A stretch of 42,981 bases of DNA from 2-02-FULL-45-10 sp046590235 (GTDB lineage: Bacteria; Patescibacteriota; Patescibacteriia; Magasanikbacterales; GWA2-37-8), in NCBI GenBank assembly GCA_046590235.1, contig JBKJTY010000010.1, positions 1 to 42,981 on the forward strand, in the 5' to 3' direction. A program made the position numbers and the translations under genes. The notes beneath the pieces were generated by a model. The model was given only the letters and a program-made list of their open reading frames with translations. It did no database searches and had not been told where the DNA came from. Of this stretch, positions 21,512 to 29,083 are shown one piece after another. The stretch's first letter is position 1, and each line of letters opens with the position of its first letter.

Positions 21512-21807
21512 AAAGATCTAGGTGTAGGTGCTTGAGTGGATTGAGTGACTGATAAGGCTAATCTTTCATTAACTGGTTGCAGTGTAATATGAAACTGCAC
21601 ACCATCAATGGTTAGATTAATAACAGTCGTAACATCATCAGCTACAGGCAAGTCTTTGATAGCTTCGCTGATTCGATAAAAAAGTATTTTTGATTGTTCT
21701 TTGGTGATATCTTTATGGTTGTACATGCCAAGTTCGTGAATTACATCATGCTGCGTCAGTAACTCGCGTAAGTTAATCATTTCACCAGGTTTTGATTTAC
21801 GTTCCAT
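21508..21807 (-). CDS. hypothetical protein
   Basis: The 99-residue protein is not recognised. From the ATG at 21807 it begins MERKSKPGEMINLRELLTQH and has a helix-rich N-half with KDITKEQSKILFYRISEAI, then beta-like VTTVINLTIDGVQFHITLQPV and a Ser/Thr/Pro tail. No membrane segment is seen. It starts 2 nt after the YggU gene, so it is the second gene of a two-gene unit. Its stop overlaps the yidD stop region by 4 nt on the opposite strand. Confidence 0.6.
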   Translation of the reverse strand: MERKSKPGEMINLRELLTQHDVIHELGMYNHKDITKEQSKILFYRISEAIKDLPVADDVTTVINLTIDGVQFHITLQPVNERLALSVTQSTQAPTPRSF

Positions 21808-21809
21808 AA

Positions 21810-22034
21810 TTATTTTATTAAAGTTATAATCTTTCGAGTCGTCGTTTGTCCGCTTACAATCTGTAAAGCGGATTTTTTGCATTTAAAATGATTGCTTAAT
21901 AATTCGATGAGCGCTTCGTTGGCTTTTCCGTCTACCGGCGTAGCAGTTAATTTAACTTTCAGCGTTCCGTCTGCCATCTCCCCAATTACTTCGTTTTTTG
22001 ATGAACGCGGAATAACTTTAACTTTTATTTGCAT
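21810..22034 (-). CDS. YggU family protein (DUF167, UPF0235)
   Basis: The 74-residue protein matches the DUF167 pattern from end to end: IKVKVIPRSSKNEVIGE, GTLKVKLTATPVDGKANEAL, IELLSNHFKCKKSALQIVSG and QTTTRKIITL. The K-V-K-L-T-A-x-P-V-D-G-K-A-N segment is diagnostic. Function is unknown; the family is small and cytosolic. It precedes the hypothetical gene ending at 21508 by 2 nt and follows the nfo gene on the same strand. Confidence 0.92.
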   Translation of the reverse strand: MQIKVKVIPRSSKNEVIGEMADGTLKVKLTATPVDGKANEALIELLSNHFKCKKSALQIVSGQTTTRKIITLIK

Positions 22035-22060
22035 AGTGTATACATTAGTCTACACTATTT

Positions 22061-22894
22061 TTATTTTCTAAATTTGAAGAGTAATGCTAAATCATTTTCA
22101 ACTTTATCGTGTTCAGTTTCCAAAATAAAGTTTTTATCCTTTAAAGCAGGATAGTTAACCATTGCCTCAAAACCCTGTTCACCAATCAAACCCTCACCAA
22201 TATGCTCATGGCGATCCTTATTACCGCCAAGTTCGATTTTAGAATCATTGCAGTGGAACATTTTTAATTTATCGAGGCCAATCAGTTTATCAAAGCGCTT
22301 AAAAGTTGCATCAACTGCTTCCTTAGTTCGCAAATCGTAACCACTGCCGAATGCGTGTTGTGTATCAAAACAAACGCCGAGTGGAAATTTCTTTAAATCA
22401 GGGTGATGAATAATTTGTGCAATTTCTTCAAAGGTATGACCAACAACTTTGCCAGCTCCGGCAGAAATTTCGATCAACAACTGTGTTGTCCCTTCGTAGC
22501 CTGTTAAAACTTTAACCAAACCTTTCACTAATTGTTCAAAACCCTTTTCTTCACCTAAATCTTTGTAACTTCCCATGTGGGTCATCACATATTTCGCCCC
22601 AAGTTTTGTTCCGCGCTCCAGTTCTTCCCGTACGACAGCAACAGTACCATGACTGATGCGACTGTTCGCCGAGGGGAAATTAACAAAATAAGGCGTATGG
22701 ATATAACATTCTCGCTGGCCGGAAAGTTCCATGTTTTTCTTAAACATCGCGGCAATTTCGTCATTCAGCGGAGCGACCCAACCACCATGTGGTGACCGGC
22801 TAAACATCTGAAAAACTTCACAACCAATCTTAGCGGCATTAAGCGGGGCGTTGACCAGACCACCAGCAATTGAAACATGGGCACCAAAATACAT
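22061..22894 (-). CDS. nfo: endonuclease IV (AP endonuclease family 2)
   Basis: The 277-residue protein begins MYFGAHVSIAGGLVNAP, the standard start of endonuclease IV, and shows the zinc-ligand motifs: YIHTPYFVNF, YVMTHMGSYKDLG, LLIEISAGAGK, GVCFDTQHAFGSGYD, MFHCNDSKIELGGNKDRHEH with IGEG, and NFILETEH. It is a TIM barrel with three zinc ions that cuts DNA 5' of abasic sites in base excision repair. The length is normal for the family. It has its own upstream TATAAT-like element and lies downstream of the trigger factor terminator. Confidence 0.96.
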   Translation of the reverse strand: MYFGAHVSIAGGLVNAPLNAAKIGCEVFQMFSRSPHGGWVAPLNDEIAAMFKKNMELSGQRECYIHTPYFVNFPSANSRISHGTVAVVREELERGTKLGAKYVMTHMGSYKDLGEEKGFEQLVKGLVKVLTGYEGTTQLLIEISAGAGKVVGHTFEEIAQIIHHPDLKKFPLGVCFDTQHAFGSGYDLRTKEAVDATFKRFDKLIGLDKLKMFHCNDSKIELGGNKDRHEHIGEGLIGEQGFEAMVNYPALKDKNFILETEHDKVENDLALLFKFRK

Positions 22895-22946
22895 ATAGTA
22901 ATTATTATCGTAGATTACACTCTTTCGATTATACAGACATTATAAA

Positions 22947-22971
22947 AAAACCACCAGAGACTGGTGGTTTT
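22947..22971 (-). terminator. terminator of trigger factor gene
   Basis: On the minus strand AAAACCACCAG pairs with CTGGTGGTTTT across a 3-nt loop, followed by TTT; it starts just after the tig stop. Confidence 0.9.
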
Positions 22972-22977
22972 CTGTAC

Positions 22978-24261
22978 TTATTTTTTACCAAGCACTTTTT
23001 CTTTGAGGTGTGCGAGGACTTTGCGGTTCTGAATAGTTGCAGCAATGGTATCGAGAACTTCTGGGCGTTTGATATTCTCTTCAACGTTTGCATCATCTGG
23101 ATATGCAGCTTTGATGTCAGCCAATTCTTTATCCATATCATCCTTATCAACAGTGATGTTGTTATCTTTTGCAATTTGGCGTGAGATAAGTGCAGCCTTA
23201 GCTCGCTTAGTACCTTGCTCATCAAAATCCTTAAAGATTTGTTCTTCAGTTTTCTTGATATCAAGCATGTATTGATCCATGGAAATACCGCGGCGATCCA
23301 AATCGTATTTGAGTTCATTAAACATTTTCTGTTTTTCAGAATCAATCAAAATCTGTGGGATTTCACCAAAGGTTGTTTTCTCGATCATTTGATCAAGGAT
23401 GGCAATTTCTTGGCGTTCCATTTCTTTCTTATCAGCTTCTTTGCTCAAGTTAGACAATAAAAGTTCTTTCAACTGTGTCATGCTTTCTTGCCCGACACTC
23501 TTAGCGAATTCGTCATCAAGTTTTGCAAATTCAAGCGCAAAAACTTCGTTAACTTTCACTTTAAAATCAACTTTTTGACCAGCTAAATGCTTTTGGTAAT
23601 GGTCTTTCGGGAAAACAAGTTTAAAATCTTTAGTATCATCTTTTTTCAAACCAACAATTTCTTCAGCCAAACCTGGAATATAGTGTGGTTCGTTCAAATA
23701 GATTTGGTGGTTCTTTGCTTGGCCGCCTTCGACTGCTACGTTGTCGATAAACATGTCGAGGTCAACAACCATCTTATCTTCTTTAGTTGCAGCGCCAGCT
23801 TTCACCGTTTCTTTCGGCTGCATCTTTCGTAAATCTTCAAGCACTTTGTTTACTTCAGTGTCCCCTGTTTTAACTTCCTTTTTTTCGATTTTGATTTTAC
23901 TCAAATCTGGAAGTTTGACTGATGGAAGTAAGGCAACTTTAGCTTCAAAAACAAAATCATTGCCTGGAGCCATTTTCTGGATAGTAATTTGTGGCATGCC
24001 AACAGTAGCCAATTTTTCAGTTTTTACCGCTTCAAAATAGGAGCGTTGAACAATGCGTTCTGCCGCTTCTTGCATGATATTCTGTTCGCCAAGCTGCTGT
24101 TTCACCATTTCGTATGGAGCTTTGCCTGGGCGGAAACCCTTGATAGCTGCACGTTCAGACATACGAACCGCTGCAATTTCAAGATCCTTTGCGTAATCCG
24201 CAGGTTTAATAGTAATGGTTAAAATAACTTGTGATTTCTCTTCTTTTTTATCGTACTGCAT
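22978..24261 (-). CDS. tig: trigger factor (ribosome-associated chaperone)
   Basis: The 427-residue protein has the trigger-factor order: ribosome-binding domain (residues 1-115) with the GFRPGKAPYEMVKQQLG loop that docks at the exit tunnel, FKBP-like prolyl isomerase domain (about 155-240, with GLAEEIVGLKKDDTKDFKLV and FPKDHYQKHLAGQKVDF), and a long helical C-terminal chaperone domain (KLDDEFAKSVGQESMTQLKE onward). It folds nascent chains. The promoter on the minus strand is TTGACA-17-TACACT at 24319-24291. The transcript is divergent from the small GC-rich gene at 24400 and the two promoters share a palindrome. Confidence 0.96.
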   Translation of the reverse strand: MQYDKKEEKSQVILTITIKPADYAKDLEIAAVRMSERAAIKGFRPGKAPYEMVKQQLGEQNIMQEAAERIVQRSYFEAVKTEKLATVGMPQITIQKMAPGNDFVFEAKVALLPSVKLPDLSKIKIEKKEVKTGDTEVNKVLEDLRKMQPKETVKAGAATKEDKMVVDLDMFIDNVAVEGGQAKNHQIYLNEPHYIPGLAEEIVGLKKDDTKDFKLVFPKDHYQKHLAGQKVDFKVKVNEVFALEFAKLDDEFAKSVGQESMTQLKELLLSNLSKEADKKEMERQEIAILDQMIEKTTFGEIPQILIDSEKQKMFNELKYDLDRRGISMDQYMLDIKKTEEQIFKDFDEQGTKRAKAALISRQIAKDNNITVDKDDMDKELADIKAAYPDDANVEENIKRPEVLDTIAATIQNRKVLAHLKEKVLGKK

Positions 24262-24290
24262 AGCAAAATAATGGATAAATGAGTGGGGCT

Positions 24291-24319
24291 AGTGTAGCCT
24301 AAAAAGGCGCTACTGTCAA
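24291..24319 (-). promoter_or_regulatory. promoter of tig
   Basis: TTGACA (24319-24314), 17-nt spacer, TACACT (24296-24291) on the minus strand. The start codon is about 30 nt downstream. Confidence 0.85.
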
Positions 24320-24344
24320 TTAGTTCTGATTGAACTATTGACAG
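24313..24344. promoter_or_regulatory. palindrome holding both divergent -35 boxes
   Basis: CTGTCAATTAGTTC (24313-24326) and GAACTATTGACAG (24332-24344) are inverted repeats with a single one-base bulge. Each arm contains a TTGACA -35 box, one for tig (minus) and one for the 24400 gene (plus). Confidence 0.75.
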
Positions 24345-24367
24345 TCTTTTAAGTAACTAGCTACAGT
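24338..24367 (+). promoter_or_regulatory. promoter of the 24400 small gene
   Basis: TTGACA, 18-nt spacer, TACAGT. The first bases of the spacer (GTCTTTTAAG) and the bases before -10 (TAGC) resemble the promoter at 25522-25551. Confidence 0.65.
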
Positions 24368-24399
24368 AATACTAGGGAAACCGAAAAGGGGGGGGCAGC

Positions 24400-24594
24400 A
24401 TGGGGTCGGCATTTCTGATCGTGCTCGGTTTCGTCTATTTAGGGGCTTTGTTTGAAGCAAGGCGGGATCTGGGGAAAGAACCAGCGCCTGTTCGTCCTAA
24501 GAAGATCTCGAGACGAGTCTTTATCGCCGTCATTTTCAGGAATGACGCGGGCAAACCGGAGGCTCACGTGTATCGTTGGGCCAGGGAGGTGTAA
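24400..24594 (+). CDS. GC-rich orphan small membrane protein (64 aa)
   Basis: The ATG at 24400 is preceded by AGGGGGGGG 4 nt upstream, a strong purine-rich ribosome binding site, and by a promoter at 24338-24367. The protein begins MGSAFLIVLGFVYLGALFEA, one short membrane helix, then a basic cytosolic tail (RPKKISRRVFIAVIFRN). I recognise no family. The GC-rich codons contrast with tig next door. A long structured 3' region follows to a terminator at about 24795. It could instead be a structured RNA with an incidental frame; the RBS and promoter favour coding. Confidence 0.55.
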   Translation: MGSAFLIVLGFVYLGALFEARRDLGKEPAPVRPKKISRRVFIAVIFRNDAGKPEAHVYRWAREV

Positions 24595-24795
24595 TGCAGG
24601 TTGTGCAGCGCTTTTTCAAGGTAGCGTTCATGTACGTGGTTATCCGCAGGGGTAAGCTGCATTGCCCACAACACCTGTAGTGGTGATCGAAGCAAAAGGT
24701 GGGGGTTGCTCGATCGCCTTCACTATAATACTTGTTAGTAATAGGTATTTCGTGAATGGAATCACACCGTTTTAGGTGTGATTTTTAGTTTTTAT
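24595..24795 (+). other. structured 3' region and terminator of the 24400 transcript
   Basis: No frame is convincing here. It contains CGCTTTTTCAAGGTAGCG (hairpin CGCT/AGCG, similar to 29713-29731), then a long hairpin at about 24676-24716 with arms GGTGATCGAAGCAA and TTGCTCGATCGCC, and a terminator at 24760-24795 (AATCACACC / GGTGTGATT, then TTTAGTTTTT). The amount of structure suggests a functional 3' UTR or processed RNA. Confidence 0.6.
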
Positions 24796-24825
24796 GTCAA
24801 CATAGCAAAAAAACAGGTTTAAGCA

Positions 24826-24910
24826 TTGACAAAATGCATATTTTATGATATATTCATACGTTGTTTAAGCACAGGAAAGCTATAGACAAAGCAGAAAAAA
24901 AGAGTATACT
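24826..24910 (+). promoter_or_regulatory. tandem promoters of the 25040 gene
   Basis: P1: TTGACA (24826), 17-nt spacer, TATATT (24849). P2: TAGACA (24883), 16-nt spacer, TATACT (24905). Both point to the 25040 gene, leaving leaders of about 180 and 120 nt. Confidence 0.8.
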
Positions 24911-24916
24911 GCCGCA

Positions 24917-25039
24917 CTAACTACTCACCCAAGGATTTGAACTTCGAATCTTTAGGCGAGGAGCCAAGAAGCAAGTCTCTGTATTTGGGATAACCCTAAA
25001 TCCGGCGATAAGCAAGGCAGCCTCGATCAGAGGTACAAC
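24917..25039 (+). promoter_or_regulatory. long 5' leader with hairpin masking the ribosome binding site
   Basis: The leader has several small hairpins. The last, CCTC (25021-25024) GATCA GAGG (25030-25033), pairs the Shine-Dalgarno AGAGG of the 25040 gene with an anti-SD-like CCTC. That arrangement is typical of translational control, for example by a protein, small RNA or temperature. No known riboswitch class is recognised. Confidence 0.5.
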
Positions 25040-25327
25040 ATGGCGATCACGAAGCGCAAGAGGGATATCGACCAGGGGGCTCATCTGAACGGATTGGTGG
25101 TCGAGGGGCTCGAAATGCCGCCTAGCCAGGTGTACAGCGAAGACGTCGGGCACGAAGGTAAGACTCTCATTGCCGCATCGGCGTTGGGAGAGCATACGCT
25201 CAACTGCGGGCTTTCCGTGGAGGAAGTCATCGAACAGATCGATGAGAATCTCATGGAGAACGACCGGCAGGAAAACTCGGTCGAGAACATCCTCGCGCGT
25301 CGCCGCCGGCGTAGCGGGAACAAGTAG
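25040..25327 (+). CDS. GC-rich orphan small protein (95 aa)
   Basis: The start is supported by AGAGG 6 nt before the ATG and by two upstream promoters. The protein begins MAITKRKRDIDQGAHLNGL, has an acidic helical middle (SVEEVIEQIDENLMENDRQE) and ends in a basic run (ILARRRRRSGNK). This acidic/basic layout resembles small regulatory or nucleic-acid-binding proteins, but no family is recognised. Codons are GC-rich compared with hppA next door. A structured 3' region and terminator follow. A longer frame on the opposite strand over the same bases crosses the promoter and leader and is not credible. Confidence 0.65.
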   Translation: MAITKRKRDIDQGAHLNGLVVEGLEMPPSQVYSEDVGHEGKTLIAASALGEHTLNCGLSVEEVIEQIDENLMENDRQENSVENILARRRRRSGNK

Positions 25328-25488
25328 GCAGGAGAAAAACTGAACCAGCGAAGCACATTCCCGATCTACGGATGGGAGCGGCTTCGCTAACGCAGGTCGC
25401 CCCCATCTCTCTTTGTTCGCTCTGTAGCGGATAAAGAGAGGGCGATCTTCAATAATAAAACCTTTCCATATCATGGAGAGGTTTTATT
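25328..25488 (+). terminator. structured 3' region and terminator of the 25040 gene
   Basis: A hairpin with arms CTCTCTTT / AAAGAGAG and inner CGCT/AGCG (about 25408-25444) precedes a strong terminator at 25454-25488: AATAAAACCT / AGGTTTTATT outer stem and TCCAT/ATGGA inner stem. Nothing coding is seen in this stretch. Confidence 0.8.
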
Positions 25489-25521
25489 TATCTTACAAGA
25501 ATAATTATGCACTAAAAACAG

Positions 25522-25551
25522 TTGACAGTTTTTAAAGATGGTAGCTACACT
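25522..25551 (+). promoter_or_regulatory. promoter of a small RNA
   Basis: TTGACA, 18-nt spacer, TACACT. It points into a gene-free stretch that ends at a terminator 85-90 nt further on. Confidence 0.7.
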
Positions 25552-25557
25552 ATATGC

Positions 25558-25640
25558 ATAGTGTTTACAAAACACTTTTCTCGGCTGAGTTATGCTCAGT
25601 ACAAAAAACCACCCCGGTTGTTCCCAGGGTGGTTTTTCTT
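25558..25640 (+). ncRNA. candidate small RNA (about 83 nt)
   Basis: Between a promoter and a terminator, with no frame, lie three successive hairpins: AGTGTTT-ACA-AAACACT (25560-25576), CTGAG-TTATG-CTCAG (25585-25599), and the terminator AACCACCC / GGGTGGTT (25607-25634) with a T run. The terminator also works on the opposite strand as the hppA terminator. It is not recognised as SRP RNA, 6S RNA or tmRNA. The RNA end would be complementary to the 3' end of hppA mRNA. Confidence 0.55.
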
Positions 25641-25656
25641 TTGTTGCTAATTTGTA

Positions 25657-27639
25657 TTATTTCACGAGCAATCCAACGATGAGAAGCGCGACGATGTTTG
25701 CAACTTTGATCATTGGGTTGATTGAAGGACCAGCAGTATCTTTGTATGGGTCACCAACGGTGTCACCAGTAACTGCAGCTTGGTGTGCAAAGGAGCCCTT
25801 ACCACCGTGGTTGCCTTTTTCGATGAACTTCTTAGCATTGTCCCATGCGCCACCACCAGTGGTCATAGAGATCGCTACAAAGAGACCAGTGACGATTGTA
25901 CCAACGAGCAAGCCACCGAGTGCCTGGACGCCGAGCAACCATCCTACCAAGATTGGAGCGATGATTGGAAGCATTGCAGGCAACAACATTTGTCGCAAAG
26001 CGTCTTTGGTAACGATGTCAGAAGCTTTACTGTAGTCTGGTTTACCAGAGCCATCCATGATACCTGGAATTTCGCGGAATTGGCGGCGAACTTCTTCAAC
26101 AACTTTCTGAGCAACCGTACCAACGGATTCCATAAGCATGGCACCAAAGAGGTATGGCAGTAAACCACCAATAAAGAGGCCGGCCAAAACTTTTGGATCG
26201 TTGATGTTAAAGACAGTGTTAGCTGGAAGTTTGTGTGTGAAGTCTGCAAAGAGTACTAATGAAGCTAAAGCAGCTGAAGCGATAGCGTAGCCCTTAGTGA
26301 CCGCTTTTGTAGTGTTACCAACTGCATCAAGCGGGTCAGTAATATCACGAACTGATTGTGGGAGGTTTGCCATTTCAGCAATACCACCCGCGTTGTCAGT
26401 AATTGGGCCGTAAGCGTCAATCGTAACAACGATGCCAGCCATTGAAAGCATAGCAACCGCAGCGATAGCGATACCGTAGATGCCAGCTAACCAGAAGGAG
26501 CCAAGCATAGCCAGAACGATACAAATAACTGGTGCGGCTGTTGATTTCATAGAAACAGCGAGACCAGCAATAACGTTTGTACCGTGACCAGTCACGCTAG
26601 CTTTAGCAATGTGTTGCACTGGTTTGTATTCTGTTGAAGTGTAGTATTCTGTGAGCCAAACCATGACCGCAGTCAAAACTAAACCAATAACAGTAGTCAA
26701 GAAAATGTTTGTAACACTGAAGGTGGTACCAACAACTAACCAACGAGTCACAGGATAGAAAGCGATCAAGGAAAGAACAGCGGCAGCAGCTAAACCTTTA
26801 TAGAGGGCAGCCATGACGTTGTTACTCTTACCAACGCGGATAAAGAAAGTACCAAGAATGGAAGCGATCATAGAAACGCCGCCAAGTACCAATGGGTAAA
26901 TCAAAATTTTATCGTTTGCTGGGAAAAGTAAGTTGCCAAGCACCATCGCTGCGATAACAGTGATAGCGTATGTTTCAAACAAATCTGCAGCCATACCAGC
27001 GCAGTCACCAACATTGTCACCGACGTTATCGGCGATCACGGCTGGGTTACGTGGATCATCTTCTGGAATACCTTTTTCAACTTTACCAACTAAGTCAGCA
27101 CCAACATCAGCAGCTTTGGTAAAAATACCACCACCGATACGAGCAAAGACAGAGATCAAACTACCACCGAAGCCTAAGCCGATTAAAGCTGAGACATCTT
27201 TAGTAATAAGGTAGAAAGCGGAAACACTGAACAACCCAAGACCTGCTACCAACATACCCGTGATAGAACCACCACGAACAGCCATAGTGAGCGCTGGGAT
27301 AAAACCTTTCTTAGCAGCTTCAGCAGTGCGAACGTTAGCACGAACGGAAATGTTCATACCAATGATACCTGCTAAACCAGAGAAGATAGCACCGGTTAAG
27401 AAACCAAATGCTGTCATCCAACCCACAAAGAGGCCGATTAAGATGAAGACTACAGCTGCAACAACAGCGATAGTGTTATATTGGCGCTTCAAGTAAGCTT
27501 TAGCACCAGCTTGGATAGCGCGGGCAATTGCCTGCATACGATCATCACCAGCAGGTTGTTTCATAACCCAGCGGATGAGAATACCACCATAGAGCACGGC
27601 CAAAATGGCAGGCACCAGGGCAAAAAGGACTACAGTCAT
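25657..27639 (-). CDS. hppA: membrane-bound H+-translocating pyrophosphatase (K+-independent type)
   Basis: The 660-residue protein has about 16 membrane helices and the diagnostic motifs: TKAADVGADLVGKVEKGIPE and ADNVGDNVGDCAGMAADLFE for Mg-PPi binding, with a matching third site GDTVGDPYKDTAGPSINP near the C-terminus. It hydrolyses pyrophosphate to pump H+. GNTTKAVTKGYAIASAAL carries Lys (and Thr) at the positions that mark K+-independent enzymes, where K+-dependent ones have Ala. The ATG at 27639 (MTVVLFALVPAILAVLYGG) gives a normal first helix; a frame extension upstream to 27786 crosses the promoter. The promoter is at 27741-27713 on the minus strand. Confidence 0.95.
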   Translation of the reverse strand: MTVVLFALVPAILAVLYGGILIRWVMKQPAGDDRMQAIARAIQAGAKAYLKRQYNTIAVVAAVVFILIGLFVGWMTAFGFLTGAIFSGLAGIIGMNISVRANVRTAEAAKKGFIPALTMAVRGGSITGMLVAGLGLFSVSAFYLITKDVSALIGLGFGGSLISVFARIGGGIFTKAADVGADLVGKVEKGIPEDDPRNPAVIADNVGDNVGDCAGMAADLFETYAITVIAAMVLGNLLFPANDKILIYPLVLGGVSMIASILGTFFIRVGKSNNVMAALYKGLAAAAVLSLIAFYPVTRWLVVGTTFSVTNIFLTTVIGLVLTAVMVWLTEYYTSTEYKPVQHIAKASVTGHGTNVIAGLAVSMKSTAAPVICIVLAMLGSFWLAGIYGIAIAAVAMLSMAGIVVTIDAYGPITDNAGGIAEMANLPQSVRDITDPLDAVGNTTKAVTKGYAIASAALASLVLFADFTHKLPANTVFNINDPKVLAGLFIGGLLPYLFGAMLMESVGTVAQKVVEEVRRQFREIPGIMDGSGKPDYSKASDIVTKDALRQMLLPAMLPIIAPILVGWLLGVQALGGLLVGTIVTGLFVAISMTTGGGAWDNAKKFIEKGNHGGKGSFAHQAAVTGDTVGDPYKDTAGPSINPMIKVANIVALLIVGLLVK

Positions 27640-27658
27640 AGTCTTTGTGAGGTTGTTA

Positions 27659-27688
27659 CCCGAAATAATCGGGGTCCGCCTAGGGCGG
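27659..27688. repeat. two adjacent palindromes in the hppA leader
   Basis: CCCGA-AATAA-TCGGG (27659-27673) and CCGCC-TAG-GGCGG (27676-27688) lie between the hppA promoter and start codon. They look like members of the local palindromic repeats and form two hairpins in the leader RNA. Confidence 0.6.
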
Positions 27689-27712
27689 AAGAATAAGTTT
27701 GATTTTGGGGCT

Positions 27713-27741
27713 ATTCTATGGTAAATTAGGTCATCAGTCAA
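27713..27741 (-). promoter_or_regulatory. promoter of hppA
   Basis: TTGACT (27741-27736), 17-nt spacer, TAGAAT (27718-27713) on the minus strand; leader of about 70 nt. Confidence 0.75.
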
Positions 27742-27751
27742 GGTCAAAGTT

Positions 27752-29080
27752 ATGAAATACGTCATTTTACTGCGCTTTTTACGCATTTTAGTCTATATCA
27801 AACGAGCATTTTGGTGGTTAGGTGCCAAAATGGCTTTTGTGTTAGGTAAAATTTTCTTCCAAGGAGCCACTATCGTGGCTTTTTTTCGCTATAAAGCCCA
27901 GTCCTTCTTCAAGAAAATCGGCGTACCGCAGAGCTGGCTCCTTAAACGTAACTTCCTGCAGCTGGTGATTTTCCTTATTCTTGGGGTAGCGGTGTTACCA
28001 GAATCAAAAGTGTCAGCCAATAAAAACTTGGCTTTTGCTGGTCAGAAAACGCAAGCTTATCAATTGCTTGGTGTGCCGGATGAAGTTGATATTGAAGAAG
28101 TGAGTTCTGATGTCTATGTGGGCGCACAAGACGTTCCATCATGGCGCGCGGGCGCTTTGGATTTGCAGTTTGTGGGTGAAAATCCAGGTGAGGGTGTTAT
28201 TTATAATCCCAGTTACAGTGGTGCTGTTGCCGGTGGTACAGCAATTATGAAACCAATCATTTTGCCGGGCAGCGCTCTTTTAGCTGATAAGCGCCAGGAA
28301 GTAACGAGCTATATTATCCAATCTGGTGACTCACTTAGTGAAATTGCTCAAGCGTACGGTGTTAGTGTTGCAACAATTATGTGGGAAAACAACTTAACAT
28401 TACGATCGCTCATTAAACCGGGTGATGTAATAAGAGTTCCTCCGACGAGTGGTATTATGCATACTGTGAAAAAGGGCGATACTATTAAGAAGATCGCTGC
28501 TTTGTATGCTGCCGAACAGGGCCGCATTATTAGCTTTAATCATTTGAGTGAAGACGGCACTGATCTTCAGGTTGGTGAACGAATTATGGTGCCAGGTGGT
28601 GAAAAAATCAACACCGCTGTTTCAGCACCAAAGACTCCGATTAGAAATACTACCCAAGTCGCAACGCACATTGCAGCACCACCATCATCAGCCGCTGCTC
28701 CTTCAGCTTCTGGTTATGTCTGGCCAAGTGGTGCTAAAACTATCACTCAATATTACGGTATTAGGCATCACGCTCTCGATATTGCAGGTCCATGGCAGAC
28801 CCCAACCTACGCAGTTCGTGCTGGTGTAGTTGAGAAGTCACAATGTGGTTGGAATTCAGGCTATGGCTGTGAAATTATTATTAATCATGGCAATGGAATC
28901 AAAACATTGTATGCGCACCATTCTAAACTCCTCGTTTCTGTCGGTGAGAGTGTAACAGCTGGCCAAACTATCGGTCTCATGGGTAATACAGGTAATGTAC
29001 GAGGTGTTACAGGTATTCACTTACATTTTGAAGTCCTAAGAAACGGTGCGCGGGTCAATCCGCTCCTCTATGTGAAGTAA
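27752..29080 (+). CDS. LysM / M23 metallopeptidase (cell-wall hydrolase)
   Basis: The 442-residue protein has a basic, amphipathic N-terminus, a membrane helix at about 67-84 (FLQLVIFLILGVAVLP), two LysM peptidoglycan-binding modules (about 185-230, YIIQSGDSLSEIAQAYGVSV; and 236-282, HTVKKGDTIKKIAALY), a Pro/Ala/Ser linker, and a C-terminal M23 domain from about 322. Zinc ligands are H340 and D343 (HHALDIAG), H389/H390 (LYAHHSKL) and H423/H425 (GIHLHFEV). It probably cuts peptide bridges in the wall, for growth or division. It is divergent from hppA and shares its upstream region; tRNA-Cys follows. Confidence 0.93.
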   Translation: MKYVILLRFLRILVYIKRAFWWLGAKMAFVLGKIFFQGATIVAFFRYKAQSFFKKIGVPQSWLLKRNFLQLVIFLILGVAVLPESKVSANKNLAFAGQKTQAYQLLGVPDEVDIEEVSSDVYVGAQDVPSWRAGALDLQFVGENPGEGVIYNPSYSGAVAGGTAIMKPIILPGSALLADKRQEVTSYIIQSGDSLSEIAQAYGVSVATIMWENNLTLRSLIKPGDVIRVPPTSGIMHTVKKGDTIKKIAALYAAEQGRIISFNHLSEDGTDLQVGERIMVPGGEKINTAVSAPKTPIRNTTQVATHIAAPPSSAAAPSASGYVWPSGAKTITQYYGIRHHALDIAGPWQTPTYAVRAGVVEKSQCGWNSGYGCEIIINHGNGIKTLYAHHSKLLVSVGESVTAGQTIGLMGNTGNVRGVTGIHLHFEVLRNGARVNPLLYVK

Positions 29081-29083
29081 GGC

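Noticed and set aside
24595..24760. Possible SRP RNA, tmRNA or RNase P RNA
   Set aside because: The diagnostic motifs (GGAAGCAGC-type SRP loop, tmRNA CCA-ended tRNA-like domain, RNase P P4 conserved bases) were not found.
24940..24970. tRNA T-arm-like stretch (GATTTGAACTTCGAATC)
   Set aside because: Neither strand gives acceptor or anticodon stems around it; it is only a small palindrome in the leader.
24917..25474. 185-residue frame on the minus strand over the 25040 gene
   Set aside because: It runs across the leader, the RBS hairpin and a terminator of the plus-strand gene and has no RBS or promoter of its own; the plus-strand gene has both.
27640..27786. 49-residue N-terminal extension of HppA
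   Set aside because: It crosses the promoter (27713-27741) and two palindromes, and is not membrane-like; the helix starts at 27639.
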